From Achatina immaculata (lineage: Eukaryota; Mollusca; Gastropoda; Stylommatophora; Achatinidae): 64,000 nt of DNA. The notes under the pieces were generated by a model. The model saw nothing but the letters and a program-made list of their open reading frames with translations, was not told the DNA's origin and ran no database searches. Location of the stretch: the NCBI GenBank assembly GCA_009760885.1, contig CM019693.1, forward strand, positions 1,492,300-1,556,299, written 5' to 3'. The number at the start of each line of letters is the position of its first letter. Within the stretch, counting starts at the first letter, position 1. The position numbers and the translations under genes are program-made. This document shows, piece after piece, positions 32,000 through 43,574 of the stretch.

Positions 32000-32315
32000 T
32001 AACTGCCCCATGTGACAGTCAGCGACCCCATAGCTGACAAGCTAGCATCAGGGCTGACAGAGCATAGCTGATCAAGACCCTGTCCCACTTCTTCGCTGGT
32101 ACCCCAAGTAACAGGCCTAGCCCGGTTAGAGGGGTAACGATCGCCATTGTTCCTACGGTAGTGGAGTCTGCTAATGAGGCTTTCTATCTCCATTCAGGGA
32201 GTGAACAAAAAACCAAACAAACAAAAAAATAGTCGCTTTAACCTGGTCCCAATATGACACGATGCTATGCCTCAACATCTTCGGCTCGCAGTTCCAATGA
32301 CATAAAAGACGAGAA
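32000..32315 (+). repeat. R1 repeat, copy 5
   Basis: Head CCATAGCTGACAAGCTAGCA, then GACCCTGTCCCACTTCTTC, AACAGGCCTAGCCCGG, GAGTCTGCTAATGAGGC and CTCAACATCTTC. It ends shortly after CTCGCAGTTCCA. Confidence 0.85.
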
Positions 32316-32319
32316 GACT

Positions 32320-34055
32320 GGAGCATCTGCTATCAGATTTGAACCGCTTACTTCACCACTATATACTTAGTGCACAAACACACAAAGTTGATATTTTAAA
32401 GTTAGGTTGAAAAGTTGATTGACAGGAAAAAAGTTGTGTTTTTTTAGCTGCGAGAAACGGTTTCTACGGCAAATATAAATGCAAAAAATATGTTTCTTCT
32501 ATTACAGTATACGCATGTGTATGTATGTGTATCTATGTGTGTGTGAGAGAGGGGGAGAGAGGAAGAGTGAGTGGGGGATGGAGGTGGGGGCGCCTGAAAG
32601 TTACTGATTTGTTACAGTCGAGGAAGAAATCTACACATAGTCCATATAGTGTCCTATTTCTGTGACTGCAGCGTTTCGAGTTGCCCCCTTTTATCTTGCA
32701 AATGATAAGAAAAGGCTTCATTGGGTGTTGAAATGGCCACTTGATTTGGTTTTGATTGGTCACCAGAGCTAATTTAACTGATAAACCAGATCTCTGAGAT
32801 TACTGATAGCTTTAGCTGAAGTACGAGTGTTCGGTCAAGATTATATCATGGCGAAAGAATATGAAGCACTTCTGAACTATTAACGCTAAAATGCAGTCGT
32901 TTAAAGGCCTCTGAAGGACAATACTAACGAAGAAAAATTCTAATTTTATGAAAGAATAAAGAGCGGCTAACCAAGAGATTTCCCTTAGAATAGAGATTAG
33001 AAGAAGCAAACGATGAGATTAGAAGGAGCTGGAAAATACCAGGACATCCACTTCGTGTGTTGAAGAAAAGATACCCTTACGATGTCGCATAGTGGAATCT
33101 TTTGAGTTATTTGGTTTGCTGTTGGCCTTCATGATATGGCGAACTTGAGTTCCTTTGTTGCAGTCAGTGCTTTGTGAAGATCCTCAAAACAAGGGAATCG
33201 ACAGTTTTCGGACATTGTAAAATTCTGAGTTTTGTGATAATCCTCGACGCACGCTGAAAATTTGATTTGCAGAAGATAATGAGTTCGAGCACAATATTTT
33301 TACTCATGTTTCTCCCGTTATTTTAGACGGCGTACAACTAATCAGATAACAAATGATTATTTGGAGAGGGGAAAAACCCACTGTTCTTAAGACACGGCCT
33401 CCTCTCACAGTTATTTTCTTTGCTTAGTCTGTCAAAACAAGTCCCCAAACTGGAAGGACAATATGTGTACATACAACCCATCGTATTTGTGATTCAACTA
33501 TATGTGTGATTTCGCTTTATGTGGGTCCTGCCTATTTTGGAACACGTTTTTTTTTTTTGGGGGGGGGGGGGGTATTTTCTTTGTACTCCAGTGAAGTCTG
33601 TTATTTAGCGTAGAACAATGCAGCAGTTTTCAAACTGTGGTCAGAGAGGAGGGCCTATGTAGAATGTTAGAAACTTGTGAAATGGCCAGCGCGGGGGTTA
33701 TCACTAGGAATTATCGCTAGGTTCATGCGTCCGTGACCTTAACTAGCTGGGGAACCACTGCTCTCTCTCTCTCTCTCTCTCTCTCTTTGGGTCCGAGCTG
33801 TCCATGTGACCTTCAACCAGCGAAGCGTGACAAACCCACCCAGGACGTCTGAGTAGGCTGACTTTGGGGAAATTTGGGGGTGACGTGTAAAATAGGTGGA
33901 GGCGGGTACGGGAAGTGTGTTTTACGACTTGTCTCTCGAAGTGACCCAGGACGCGTCTGCAGAATGACTAACTGTAACAAGTTTCCAGAGACAGTCTTTC
34001 TGTCCGTAATTTACTGTACAACTTTAAATGTAGGTCTTTTTAACATGTGCAGTTT
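32320..34055. other. Unassigned non-coding sequence
   Basis: No gene or family of this window is recognised over 1.7 kb. A GT/GA-rich run lies at 32520-32560, poly-G at about 33559-33572 and (CT)n at 33761-33786. Confidence 0.45.
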
Positions 34056-34059
34056 GTCC

Positions 34060-34180
34060 AGTTAAAATCCTTTGATGAGGTTGGAAGACTCGCCGAAGAC
34101 AGGAAAAATTGGCGAACTACTTTGCGAGCCCTATGTGACGTTTAACGGCACGGGAAGGATATAAGATATAAGATATGTTT
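34060..34180 (+). mobile_element. RT-family-B extreme 3' end
   Basis: Begins KSFDEVGRLAEDRKNWR-like coding, then GAGCCCTATGTGACGTTTAA, CGGCACGGGAAGG and ATAAGATATAAGATA. Confidence 0.9.
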
Positions 34181-34439
34181 GCCCACGCATTCAAGTGCTT
34201 CTCACTCAAAGCAAACACATCGAAATGGTGGCTGTGATGTTCTTGATTAGTTGGTCATGGAATCATGCTGGTCGGCGTTGTTTGAAATACATTTACTCGC
34301 TCTAGAAATATTCGTCTTACGTTCATTCTTGTTATCACAACTTTACTGCCGCGGCCTGGTGTATATTTGTATATTTATACTGATACACAATTGTTTTCCC
34401 TTCTGCTTGGTGCTTATTGGGGGGGGGGCAGTCATTGAC

Positions 34440-34680
34440 TCATGGTTGACATGCTAAAGTCAGGGCTGGCGAACCATAGCTGATCAAAACCCTTCCCATC
34501 TTTTCGTTGGTGACAGGATTAGCGGGACAGGAATCGCTATAGTCTCCCTGGCTGTGGAGTCTGCTAAAGAAATACTGCACTTGTGGACTTTACCTAATCT
34601 GACACTGTGCTGTAACTCTGAATCTTCACCGCATCGACTGCAAAGAACACCAGCAGTTCGAAGAAGAAGAAGGTTTATTA
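34440..34680 (+). repeat. R1 repeat, copy 6
   Basis: CATGGTTGACATGCTAAAGT, then CATAGCTGATCAAAACCC, CTGCTAAAGAAATACTGCAC and TGCAAAGAACACCAGC with a (GAA)n tail. The block between ACAGG and GGGACAGGAATCG is shortened. Confidence 0.85.
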
Positions 34681-35204
34681 TATAATTAGCAGGCCTGTCG
34701 AGATGGGGTGGGGTGGGGGGACCCTGAGGCCCTTTTTTCATCATATTTTCTATTACAGTAAGGAAAAACCTATAACGTTTTAGGATTGGGGGGGGGGCGC
34801 TGATGGTAACTAAACCAGCGCTCGAACTGACTCTCCGTAGCCCTGAAAATGAGTTTAAGTCGAAAGACATTAAAATAAAATAAAACAAAACTTACCTTTA
34901 ATTACTTGCAATGAAGTTTGTAAAAGTGACTTTTTCCAAAAAAATAGCTCCAAAACGTAGGACATCTCAACTTTCCAAGTTTAAGCAAGTTAGCTTCGTC
35001 AGGTTTTTTTTGTTATTTCTAGAGACCACACAGAGTTCAGTTCATCGCATATTTCATTAAATGTTATGTTTCCCCCACTGTCACGAATTACCACCACTCT
35101 TCTACGTAGTATAAATCTGTGAAAGTAAATTCAACAATTTTTTTTGATATAATAATGTCTAATATTTTGACTGTGAGCAAAAAGATGACTGATCAAGTAT
35201 GAGC

Positions 35205-35460
35205 ACGATCATCAGATCCCCCGGCGAGGCAGACACTTCATACAACTTCTCCATCGGTGCTTCTAGTAACAGCTTCGGCCCTGAATAACGGAGCAACAAA
35301 GCTTACCATGTTCTCCCCCCCCCCACCCCACCCCAATTGTGAAGAAGTCTACTAAAAGGCTTTGCTTTGCATCCATTCCCAATCCGATACTATGCGTACC
35401 AACATCTTCGTAATGCTAGCTGCAAATAACACGGTGCTGACAGTTCCAGTGTAAGAAAAC
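35205..35460 (+). repeat. R1 repeat, copy 7, strongly diverged
   Basis: GGTGCTTCTAGTAACAGCTT, GAGCAACAAAGCTTACCATG, GAAGTCTACTAAAAGGCTTT, CCCAATCCGATACTATGC and TGCAAATAACACGGTGC. A poly-C run interrupts it at 35317-35326. Confidence 0.65.
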
Positions 35461-35524
35461 AACCATTATGTTGACTGTTGGCGTGTAGCCTGGAATTTTT
35501 ATCACCTACTACTAAGAACTAACA

Positions 35525-35640
35525 GGCATAAAATCCCTTGATGAGGTTGAAAGACTCGCCGAAGACAGGAAAAATTGGCGAACTACTTTGCGAGCCCTGT
35601 GTGACGTTTAACGGCACGGGAAGGATATAAGATAAGACTA
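35525..35640 (+). mobile_element. RT-family-B extreme 3' end
   Basis: Nearly identical to 34060-34180: AAATCCCTTGATGAGGTTGA, CGAAGACAGGAAAAATTGGC and TGTGACGTTTAACGGCACGG. This suggests two recent truncated insertions, or duplication of one, 1.46 kb apart. Confidence 0.92.
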
Positions 35641-35644
35641 CTAA

Positions 35645-36770
35645 GAAATGAAGTAACTAAGGGAAAATTTCATATACTTTCACAAATCGGACCAAAGGCC
35701 GGTAAATTTCAATGCAAATGTTATTAATTTAAAATATAGGGGAAAAATCATTATTTCTGCATTTAAAAATTTGCTACACAAGTTATAGAATGCAAATATC
35801 CTTTTTTTTTAAAAAGAAACTAAATCGAAACAAAACCGCCTGTTCACTGGAAAATATTTGACGATTATATCCCTCTATTGGCCGTGGCCCAGGTAAACGT
35901 GAGCAGCGCAAAACATTCCTTTAAATCCAGCGACTGACTGGGCGTCATTGTTGTCTTTACAGACGTCACGTTCGTGTTTTCCCAAAATGTTGTGCCTTGT
36001 TCTTTATTTCAATGGTATTTCTTTCCCGCCCTTTCGGCCTCTGTTTGATCACCTTTTTGTGTTTTGATGGAAACCCCAAACAAAACACGAGTGCCTTGTT
36101 TGCTGTTGACCTTGCGAACTTTCCCCCGTCCACTACCGTCTACTCGAAAGAGGGGTCTCCAGTCCCTGCTGTCTGCTTACATTTGCGTCTCTTTGCCTTC
36201 TCTCCCTTGCTCATACCTTAGCGTGTCTGACCAAATGTAAATTCACCCCCCCCCCCCACCTTACGCGTGTTTACCCCCACTCTCTCCCTGTTAGAGTTCA
36301 CATGAACAAATCATTCTCCGTTAGGAAAGTTTTCTTTCCCCCAGCTCTAAGCACGACTTTCGAAAGAAGCAATTTCTTTGAAACAGGAGAGGCAATGAAA
36401 GTTTGAACACTGTCGCAGGTAATCGTTCAGGAGGTTCGTGACTGTGACCTACTCCAGGTATCACGAATCTAACAGAGAGTAAAGTGACTGATAAGCTTCG
36501 CCAGGAAATGAGATCTCCTGTAAGTGCCACTGGCAGAATTTGAAATATGACCGCTACCAATAACTGCTTTTTGACACGGCACGACCAAACAGTGCAATAC
36601 GTGCATTTGGACGGAGGGGCAAGTTGGGTTGGGGAATTTTTTTTTTTGGGGGGGGGGGGATGGGAAAAGCGGGACGTACTTTATTTTTTAAATTAAAATG
36701 ATATTAAAATACATTATTTAAAAACACATTTTCATTGTGTGTGTGTGTGTGTGTGTGTGTTTTGACCGCT
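35645..36770. other. Unassigned non-coding sequence
   Basis: Poly-C at 36246-36258, poly-G at 36648-36659 and (GT)n at 36738-36761. No supported gene. Confidence 0.45.
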
Positions 36771-36839
36771 CTTATTTGTGGATCGACCCAGCTTTTATCT
36801 TGGGACAAGGATTATTCTTTTTCTTCGTTCGCTTCTACC

Positions 36840-38175
36840 ACCAAGACCGCCCCGTGATCCTACTGAATTTACTCCTGTGGTCCTCGATAGGTCCCATGGT
36901 CCCCGAAAGGACCACATGAGATCCCCGAGAGGACCACAAGAGGTTCAGAGTATCGCATTGCTTGAGCCTGTATCCTCGGTGGGTCTCAGAAGCGGGATTC
37001 CGTGACACCGTGGTTTTCGTTGCACCAGTTTAATCTAGAGTTGGACTTTCTCACCGGAAAAACTCGACGTGTTTTAGAATACCAGTGTACCCCCGCCGGG
37101 TGAGATGTGGTTGCCTATCCAGTCCAGAGTTGGACTTTGTCACCCGAAAACCTCAGCGTGATTAGGATACGCATACATCCCCGCCGGGTGAGAAGTGGTT
37201 GCCTACCTAGACTGCACTGGTCCAGTGTCTCCGACTTCAGCATTTTGTGGTCATGGCTGCTACCCTGCCTAGTTGTGATCAGGACGGAGCTTTTGTCCAG
37301 GAGGACGAATCCTCGCCGCTAGTAAGTTTCACCCCTGGGTTGAGCCGGTTTAGGCATATTATCCCAGTATGGGTGTGTTTGGGACGTGACCGACCTCTAG
37401 AGCAGAGGTTCCGTGACATGAGTAACCATTAAGTTTCAACCCTGGTTTAAGCCGGTTTAGGCATATTTCACCAGTATGGGTGTATATGGAATGTGGCCGG
37501 CCTCTAGAGCAGAGGTGCCGTGAGTAGCTCTCGCCGCGAGACTACTGGACATACCGATTAAGCGTCATTTTATCCTTTACATCACCTTTTCACATCGGCG
37601 CCGCACGGCAACATTAATTTCTTTTTCGCATTTTCTTCATTGGCCGGGAGGAGTTTCACTCCACGCGCGGAATCCGAAGAATTTTGCCAGAAAGTTACCC
37701 TGGGTTAAGCCGGTTCAGGCAATTCGCCCGGTATGAGTGCACATAGGACGTGGCCGACCTCCAGACCAGAAGTGCCATAATTTGAGCAGTCCTGACCTCG
37801 AGACTACTGATTACTTCACTTAATCCTTTCTTTCACCTTTTCCACAGTGCCCCCGCGCGGCATCCCCCATTCGCACCTTTCTTCACTGGCCGGGACGACC
37901 CCCACTCCACGCACGGCAGCTGAAGAATCTCGCCGGCAGCGGTAGATGAGCTACCAAATATGACTCTCATCAACCCGAAACGTCTAGTTTTCAGGCGCCA
38001 GATATTCGCATTCGCCCCTTCTCCTGTCAGTTTAAACAGTTCTGCCACAAGAAGGTCAGGAGCTGGACTTGACTGTCAGAAGCTATTTGAGACGCACGCC
38101 TTGGAGACATTTCATTGGAGTGGAGAGCTTACCCCCCCCCCCCCCACCTCCGGCTATAACAGTCCTTAGAACCGG
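36840..38175 (+). repeat. Repeat R4, long GC-rich modular copy
   Basis: Contains an 89-bp tandem duplication (37032-37210; CCCGCCGGGTGAGA in each). It has three copies of a module with AAGCCGGTTTAGGCA and GACGTGGCCGACCTC-like words (37345, 37448, 37703). The module CTGGCCGGGA..CACTCCACGC occurs twice (37640, 37888). The part from 37630 to 38170 is repeated in inverse at 30040-30545. Composition is clearly richer in G+C than the surroundings. I recognise no protein and the nature of the element is unknown. Confidence 0.85.
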
Positions 38176-38384
38176 GGACAAGTATTCAAAATGAAATGAT
38201 TAGTCACAGGCTGTACTCTAGATGTTAAGCCATACTGAAAAATTAACACTGTATGATTTCTTAACACAGATCCAAGTGATATCAGTATTCATGAGCATTT
38301 TCTTAGTCTCATTCCTGTAGAAGCCACTCCAGGTTCAGTGTCAGTTGAATATACTCTTATCTTGACTTATCTTTTCTTGTGCTA

Positions 38385-38740
38385 TCTCCTTGTAACTGCG
38401 AGCTAGTGTTCTTTGCAGCCGATGCTGTAGAGATGTTGGGATACAGCATTCGTATCAGCGTGGGAGCTGGCTATGGCAGCTTTTTTTTCAGTCACGAAGT
38501 ACAGCTAAAAAGCAGGGGGTGTGCAATACTTCTTTAGCAGACTCCACCACCATGGGGACTATGGCGATCCCTGCCCCGTTAGCCAGGCTAGGCCTCTTAC
38601 TAGGGGTACCAACGGAGAGGTGGGACAGGGTCTTGATCAGCTATGGTTCGCTAATCCTGACTCTAGCATATCAGCTATGGGTCGCTAATCCTGACTCTAG
38701 CATATCAGCTATGGGTCATTGATTGCTTAATTGGACAGCA
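38385..38740 (-). repeat. R1 repeat, copy 8, with two head units
   Basis: On the minus strand a full-length R1. Its 5' head unit (CCATAGCTGATATGCTAGAG plus TCAGGATTAGCGA) is present twice in near-perfect tandem (38643-38720). Confidence 0.92.
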
Positions 38741-38759
38741 TCTTCACCTACAGTGCACT

Positions 38760-39539
38760 CTTATAAAAATTGTCAGACATAACTATCCCAGTTGCAAGAA
38801 TGGGTGGCCATGTTACTACACTAGATTAGATATGAAAGGAAACCATTCAAGAATTCAACAATGCATTAGAGTCTTGAGACCGAGAATTCTCCCCCCCCCC
38901 CCCCCCAAATCCAATTCTCTCAATTTAGTTTTCAGTGATGCCACAATCTCATCTAGAGGTGAAGTTGTAGTTTCTGAAACAGTTCAAAAATTGTACGTGC
39001 GTTTTTCTGCATCAACACCGCGTTGTTGAACCCTTATAAACACATACTACAACTCTAATACTCAAGGCACTAAGTACCAGCCGCTGTGAATCTAGAATCG
39101 AAGCCATTTGTTCTTTAAGATATTCTATCGACGAATTTTACGATGTTTTGATAGAAATTTGCTGATGATGAGTTAATGGACAACATAGCAAGTCAATAAA
39201 TACTTGTCAAGTTTTATGGTGTCTTGTTAAATGGTACCACGGTTTAAACAACACTTTAATGTTGCTAGTTAACCTTCGCTCAGCAAAGGCGGAAACTCCA
39301 CTGGATGGACTTAACATATTTCAAGTGAGCATGAAAGCGGTCTCTTTCCGGTTCTGCGGATATGAAAGCACTGAATCTTTCTTTTTAAACGCTAGATATT
39401 TACATGAAACAATAGAATTCCTTCTAAATAACGCGAAGAATCGTGTGCTAAAAACTAAAATATACTCAGAATATTTTATTTATGGTTTAAAACCTCTTCG
39501 TTCTACATATGATCAGCATGATGATGATGATGATGTAAG

Positions 39540-39540
<1 letters not shown>
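38760..39540. other. Unassigned sequence with an open frame
   Basis: A frame open at 39259-39579 ends in a GAT run and (CT)n. No domain is recognised and codon quality cannot be judged. Poly-C at 38890-38906. Confidence 0.4.
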
Positions 39541-39542
<2 letters not shown>

Positions 39543-39580
<38 letters not shown>

Positions 39581-39980
39581 CCTTAAGTGCCCAGGGCACA
39601 TGGGGCTTCCGCAAGGGTTTTCCACAAAGTGCCTGTCCTTCGCCTTTTTTTCTGCTTTTGCCCAGGTGAGCCCTCTATTGCTCAACATCCTTTCTGTTGT
39701 TCTTCTCCATGTCTCTTTTGGTCTACCCTTACTTCTGCTCCCATGTGGTGTCCATCTTAGTGCTATTTTTGGTAGTGAGTTGTCAGTCATTCGAAGCACA
39801 TGTCCCAACCATCACCGGCGTCTTTCCTCAGTAATTGTTGTCAGTGGTTTCATCTGCATTTCTGCTAATAAGATGTTATTTCTTATGGTGTTTGGCCAAA
39901 ATATTTTTCTAATTCTTCATAAACATTTAGTCTGGAAAGAATTCAACTTGTTTTCTATGGTTTTGGTGATTTTGTAAGTA
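39543..39980 (-). mobile_element. RT-family-C 3' fragment, second copy
   Basis: GHVLRMTDNSLPKIALRWTP, RSKGRPKETWRRTTERML and LTWAKAEKKAKDRH. It ends in GGTTCAGAG and (AG)n at 39545-39579. It is very similar to 18973-19370 but more 5'-truncated. Confidence 0.92.
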
Positions 39981-39981
39981 A

Positions 39982-40490
39982 TGTACTTGCATTCATTTCT
40001 CTTTATTGTTTCTCATTTTGTAATAAATTTATAGTTTATGCTATGATTTTCTTCATTCATTTATATAAATTGTTGTTAATGCCATTTAAAGCTATAAATT
40101 GGACATGATAAAGCTTACTTAACTTTTAAAATATTAAATGTTAATTTGACAAGTTGGGTAGAATGGCAGGGCACGCCACTGCACTGGAGGCTAAATTCCT
40201 AGACCCAGCCCCTTAGGTAGCCTGAGAAAACGACTGGAAAAAAAAAGAATGAACCTGTGCTCTTTTTTTCACTTCATCTATGCACAGAACATTACAACTG
40301 TCTGTGACCGAACACGTAAAGGATCTTGACCACCTCTGACTTGACGGCCCTTGATAATTAAGCCACACTTCTGGCATATAGTCGATCACCTGCTTCAATC
40401 TGATCAAATGGAGAGATGGAGGAAAAAAGAAAGTGATCGTGCGGCATTCTGTAATGAGTCAATCTTATCGATTCATTACGTGGTGAAGAA
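39982..40490. other. Unassigned non-coding sequence
   Basis: AT-rich with no recognised repeat or gene. Confidence 0.45.
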
Positions 40491-40494
40491 GCTG

Positions 40495-40800
40495 TCCGAT
40501 TTGGCTAGCGTCAGGTTTTGCGAATATAACTGACCAAGACCCTGTCCCACCTCTCCGTCTGTACTCACAGTAACAGGCCTAGCCTGGCTAACGGGGCAGG
40601 GACCGCCATAGTCCCCATGGATGTGCAGTCTGCTAAAGAAGCATTGCACATCCTCTGTCTTTTTAGCTCCATTCTGTAACCGAGGGAAAAAAAAGCTGTC
40701 ATTTCCAAGCCGAGACGATGCCGAGCCTCAACACTTTCACCCTATCGGCTACAAAGAACACCAGCTCACAGCTCCAGGGAGATAGAAGACAAGATAAGAT
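40495..40800 (+). repeat. R1 repeat, copy 9
   Basis: GCTAGCGTCAGGTTTTGCGA, GACCCTGTCCCACCTCTCCG, AGCCTGGCTAACGGGGCAGG, CTGCTAAAGAAGCATTGC and AACACCAGCTCACAGC. The tail is AGACAAGATAAGAT. Confidence 0.9.
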
Positions 40801-40947
40801 TAATTTCAGTCTGCCACTTCTGCAGCATATTGGCATTTGTTTTTGAGGTCCGCGAAGGGTCTTGTGAGAGTCCGCGAAGGATCACGTGGGAGTATGCTTA
40901 GCAAATTATTTGTATTTGTACAAGCATACAAAGAGCTCAAGTCCATT

Positions 40948-40988
<41 letters not shown>

Positions 40989-41011
40989 CATTACCCCAGC
41001 CCCTAGCTTAA

Positions 41012-41240
41012 CTCTTTCACTCCAAAACAGCACTAACAGTGCTGGTATATTTTGCACGCCTATGCCAAGCAACGTTCAGAGGGAAATTTAACAAACTCTA
41101 AATAAAACGAAAAGTAGCACACTTCTAACTCAACCCAATTTTTGTTTAAATTATAGAGTAGCTTCCTTTCAGTTTCTTTCTATCAAAATTTCTTCTGGTG
41201 GAACATGGAAAATAACTGAGGAATCAAAGAATTCGAATCA
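41012..41240 (-). mobile_element. piggyBac-like MITE M1, copy
   Basis: TTAA at 41008-41011 is followed by CTCTTTCACTCC. Read in reverse the interior matches the 58.26 kb copy (TAGAAAGAAACTGAAAGGAAG, GTGTGCTACTTTTC). The far terminus is eroded. Confidence 0.7.
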
Positions 41241-41249
41241 TACCTTCTA

Positions 41250-41745
41250 TCTCCGGATATATGGTCCGATTCCTTTCTAGTTGTGATCTCTGCTATTACT
41301 GAAACATCCCCTTATTTTCCAGATTGGCCGTCTCCATTCAGCTGAAATTAACAATAAATTCAGTTTTCTTTAAACTACTTTATTTCCACCTAGTTGCTGC
41401 CTCTTTCTATTTCTGTTATTCATGTCCCATTTTCCCACTCTCAGCCCTTTCTATCCTTCTTCTGTAGCCAGTAGAAGACTGATAGCTTCCTTGTCTAGGC
41501 ATCCTAAGCGAGCAATCTTGTCATCTCTGTGTTCTCTATTCTTTCTGAATTTTCCTTCATCCACTTCTGCCCATATTGTCTTCTCACTTTTATCATCTGC
41601 GGCTTTTAGACGGCTTTTGTTTAGGCCATAGGTATCCAAGAGGAGCGAGCTGGGCAATCTATGGCATAACGCCATTCTGTTTACCTCATTTCTCTGCCAG
41701 TCGTCTTCTTCACTTTGTGCTTTACCTATGTCTATCTGGGCACAT
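41250..41745. other. Unassigned sequence, possibly upstream part of R3
   Basis: An open minus-strand frame at 41451-41675 has no recognised domain. It directly precedes an R3 copy, so it could be more of that element. Confidence 0.35.
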
Positions 41746-41747
41746 TT

Positions 41748-41952
41748 TGTGCCCGTCTTTCTAAAAAAGCTAAGTGTTGGATTTTCATCTATTTGTGTGT
41801 GTGTGTGTGTTTTTATATGTTGTGTTGTCTTTGTATGTGATCATTGAAAAAGACTTTTGCCAAAATATTGAATTGTTATATGTCCTAAATTTATATGTGC
41901 TAATTTTTCTTTCTGCCATTCTTGCTTCTAACCACTTTCCTCATTCTTTCAA

Positions 41953-41983
<31 letters not shown>

Positions 41984-42222
41984 ATGTAGTTACTTCTGTA
42001 TTGAGTGAATGTTTAAGAGCGAAACGTAAATGTTATATTTTATTTTATGTCTCTCAGCTTCAATGTTAGTTATGTTTGTTATATGAGCAGCATATTTGTA
42101 GAATGTATGGAATAGAGTGAAAGATGTATGATAAAGGGCAGAATGTCAGACGGGCCTGCGTGCCCAACTCTTAACCCTTTTGAAATAAAGATCAATCAAT
42201 CAATCAATCCATCAATCAATCA
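41748..42222 (+). mobile_element. Repeat R3, most complete copy with (AATC)n tail
   Basis: Internal words TTTGTGCCCGTCTTTCT and CTTTCTGCCATTCTTGC, then 3' end AAGGGCAGAATGTCAGACGG, GCCTGCGTGCCCAACTC, TTGAAATAAAG and (ATCA)n to 42222. It combines the internal part seen at 24.4 kb with the 3' end seen at 9.4 and 31.8 kb, so these are parts of one family. Probably a LINE 3' UTR; no RT is visible. Confidence 0.8.
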
Positions 42223-42434
42223 ATCTCTCTGTCTTAAACTGAACCATGTCCTTTATCTACCTTCATTATTCGAACCAATTTTACCTCAGTCGTCATTTTT
42301 CTTGCCTCTACTATTACTGTATGACAGTTATTACATAGTCCAAACACAACTGACGTACCATTGCTCCAAAAATAAAAAAAAATATGTTAGTGCAGCAGTA
42401 ATATTTATAGAAGATCTTCACGTGAAGCAATAAT

Positions 42435-43510
42435 CCGTGTTTACAAGTATGTCCAAAATATTTCAGTTTTAATCCCCCTTACTAGCCAACCTTCTTCAAT
42501 ATTAGGTTCTTTAGTATGGATATATCTGTTCTTTTTGTGTCCATGATATTTGAAGAACTCTTCTGTAGCATTTACATTCAAAGGCATTTATGTGTTTCTC
42601 AGCTGTTAAGTGTCCAGGTCTCACAGGCAAATGTTACGATGGAAAAGATGCATGCCCCTTAAAAATCTTATTTTTTTAACTCTATCTGTTCCTCTCCACA
42701 CCATTTTTTAGTTGTTTTATTAATTTTTTTAAAGAGCGATAGATGCCCTCCTTTTAATTCCCCTCATTGTATCTCCATTATTGGTTAGTAATGATCCAAG
42801 ATATTCAAAACTCTCCACTTCTTCTAATTTTCCCTCATTGATACATATTTCAGCTGCCTTGTTTGTTTTGTCAGTGGTCATCAATTTAGTTTTCTTTGCA
42901 TTAAGATAGAGGTTCTGCTCTTCACTGTTCTTACAGACTGACATATTTAGTTTTTCCATTCCTTTTTGTGTTGTCGACAGTAATACTGTGTCATCAGCAT
43001 ATCTAATCTCTGGTATTTCATAATCTCCAATTGTTATGGCATCGTAATATTCTTTGTCTACACGTTCTCTAGCATTCCTCATCATATTTTCAGTATACAA
43101 GTTAAATAAGTAAGGCGACAGTATGCAACCATGACGGACCCCCCCCCCCCCCCCCCCCCGCTTTTTAAACAAAAATGTAAAACCAGGTTGTTGTTTCACC
43201 ATTTATTCTTACAGCTGCTTGTTGACCTAGATACAGCAGTGATATTAATTGTGAAACGTGTGTTGGAAATCCCATTTTTTCATTATTTCCCTAAATTTCT
43301 GGTTTTGTACGCAATCAAATGCGTTTGAATAGTCTATACAAGATAAATATAGATTCACATTAAATTCTCTGCATTTCTCTATTATTCATTTTATGTTGAA
43401 AATATGATCTCTTTTTCCTCTTCCTTGTCTAAGACCAGCCTAGACCATATTGATTTCTCCTTCTATTTTCTTTCGAAGTCTACTCGTTATGATTGGTTAC
43501 CGATTTAGAA
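42435..43510 (-). mobile_element. RT-family-A LINE, long 3' fragment
   Basis: On the minus strand it begins with conserved RT text (FERKIEGEINMV, GRGKRDHIFN, EKCREFNVNLYLSCIDYSNA with FDCV as motif A). It continues through RHGCILSPYLFNLY (motif B), IRYADDTVLL (motif C) and YLGSLLTNNGDTM, then decays. A poly-C run of about 20 replaces part of the coding sequence at 43139-43159. It reaches further 5' than the 20.5 kb copy but carries more damage. The 3' tail is missing. Confidence 0.9.
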
Positions 43511-43574
43511 AACATTCATTTCGTCAGCCCAATCAGATTTGAATATTATTTTTAGTGTTATGTGATGTGGACTC

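Noticed and set aside
36321..36560. Minus-strand open frame with a hydrophobic start
   Set aside because: No recognisable domain or convincing splice sites; low information.
41451..41675. Charged minus-strand frame as a host gene
   Set aside because: Directly upstream of an R3 repeat and without domain; may be part of that repeat.
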